Positions 5,921-6,261 of a stretch of 6,261 nt of DNA are shown one piece after another. This stretch comes from Anaerolineaceae bacterium UBA6107. GTDB taxonomy: Bacteria; Chloroflexota; Anaerolineae; Anaerolineales; Anaerolineaceae. The DNA lies in NCBI GenBank assembly GCA_002428455.1, contig DIWL01000012.1, forward strand, positions 1-6,261, read 5' to 3'. The translations under genes and the position numbers were made by a program. Positions within the stretch are counted from its first letter, which is position 1. Every line of letters begins with the position of its first letter. The notes under the pieces were generated by a model. That model had not been told where the DNA came from. It saw only the letters and a list, made by a program, of their open reading frames with translations, and ran no database searches.

Positions 5921-6256
5921 CTATCCTACCAATCTGTAGCCAATATCACGCACAGTGATCAGGTACTGTGGGTCTGAGTTATCTTTTTCAATCGCTTTCC
6001 GGATTTTGTGAATATGCCAGCGCGTTATATCCCGGGCTTCAATTCTTGTGCAATTGTATCCCTGGGATTCTTTTACCAGGTCTTCAAAGGTGACGGTATC
6101 GGGCGAATGTCGCATGAGCGTTACCAGGTAATCAAATGAAGACGGTGGCAAAGCGACTACATCGTTATCCAGCATGAGATGGCGGGTATGTAAGTCAGCT
6201 TTGATTGATCCACAACTTAGGAACCGCCCTTCTTTTGAGTCTGTTAATCCGGGCAT
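5921..6256 (-). CDS. OmpR/PhoB-type winged-helix DNA-binding protein (probably 5'-truncated by the window edge)
   Basis: At least 111 residues are visible and match the C-terminal DNA-binding domain of OmpR/PhoB-type transcription factors. An N-terminal beta sheet leads into LPPSSFDYLVTLM (first helix), then FEDLVKESQGY. The recognition helix lies in ARDITRWHIHKIRKAIE, and the wing ends in the family hallmark ITVRDIGYRLVG at the C-terminus. The first visible Met is at 6256, but the frame stays open to the edge (GTT precedes it), so this Met may be internal and a receiver domain may lie outside the window. If 6256 is the true start, this is a stand-alone DNA-binding module. It converges on the receiver-only gene, with 13 bases between stop codons and no clear terminator there. 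The sequence style recalls Anaerolineae regulators; targets are unknown. Confidence 0.85.
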   Translation of the reverse strand: MPGLTDSKEGRFLSCGSIKADLHTRHLMLDNDVVALPPSSFDYLVTLMRHSPDTVTFEDLVKESQGYNCTRIEARDITRWHIHKIRKAIEKDNSDPQYLITVRDIGYRLVG

Positions 6257-6261
6257 AACAG

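Noticed and set aside
5298..6072. TGGGATTCTT shared between the intergenic region (near 5298) and the winged-helix gene (near 6063)
   Set aside because: A 10-base match in which one copy lies inside coding sequence is within chance expectation for this length of DNA, and there is no matching context.

Overview
The window is dominated by one very large minus-strand gene for a secreted multicopper oxidase (about 1551 residues). Two small signal-transduction genes lie at the right-hand end. Several traits suggest a Chloroflexota (Anaerolineae-like) bacterium, probably from an environmental or metagenomic assembly. The winged-helix protein at the right edge has the LVKESQGY / ARDITRWHIHKIRKAIE style that I associate with regulators of that group. 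The oxidase has an ordinary Sec signal peptide with no lipobox and no sorting tail. This taxonomic call is inference from remembered family resemblance, not from a search.

Layout, left to right. Positions 1-275 are downstream of the oxidase. They hold an imperfect 56-bp direct repeat (1-56 and 121-176) and a perfect 12-bp-stem hairpin (233-259) that probably terminates the oxidase transcript. Positions 276-4931 (minus) encode the oxidase. Its order is signal peptide, a G-S-G-Y beta-repeat region, a CotA/MofA/OmpB-like three-cupredoxin body with all four copper motifs intact, and three fibronectin type III domains. Positions 4932-5499 are an AT-rich divergent intergenic region. It contains a possible 39-codon leader ORF ending three bases before the oxidase start, an 8-bp inverted repeat, and two diverged copies of a composite motif. 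Positions 5500-5907 (plus) encode a stand-alone receiver-domain response regulator. Positions 5921-6256 (minus, open to the window edge) encode an OmpR/PhoB-type winged-helix DNA-binding domain that converges on it.

How the parts may work together. The oxidase is built for export and has a complete type 1 plus trinuclear copper centre. Its closest remembered relatives are the large extracellular oxidases linked to Mn(II) oxidation (MofA) or to growth on insoluble metal oxides (OmpB), so an extracellular metal or phenolic substrate is plausible but unproven. The receiver protein is transcribed divergently from the same intergenic region and has no output domain of its own. The neighbouring winged-helix protein could be its DNA-binding counterpart, but only if the latter lacks its own receiver outside the window.

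The strangest signal is compositional. Left of about position 3135 the sequence is GC-rich (about 60-70% in hand-counted lines). Right of it the same reading frame is near 50%, and the regulator region is lower still. The switch is abrupt, inside the oxidase gene, next to a strongly conserved motif. It suggests either recombination between diverged homologues or an assembly join.
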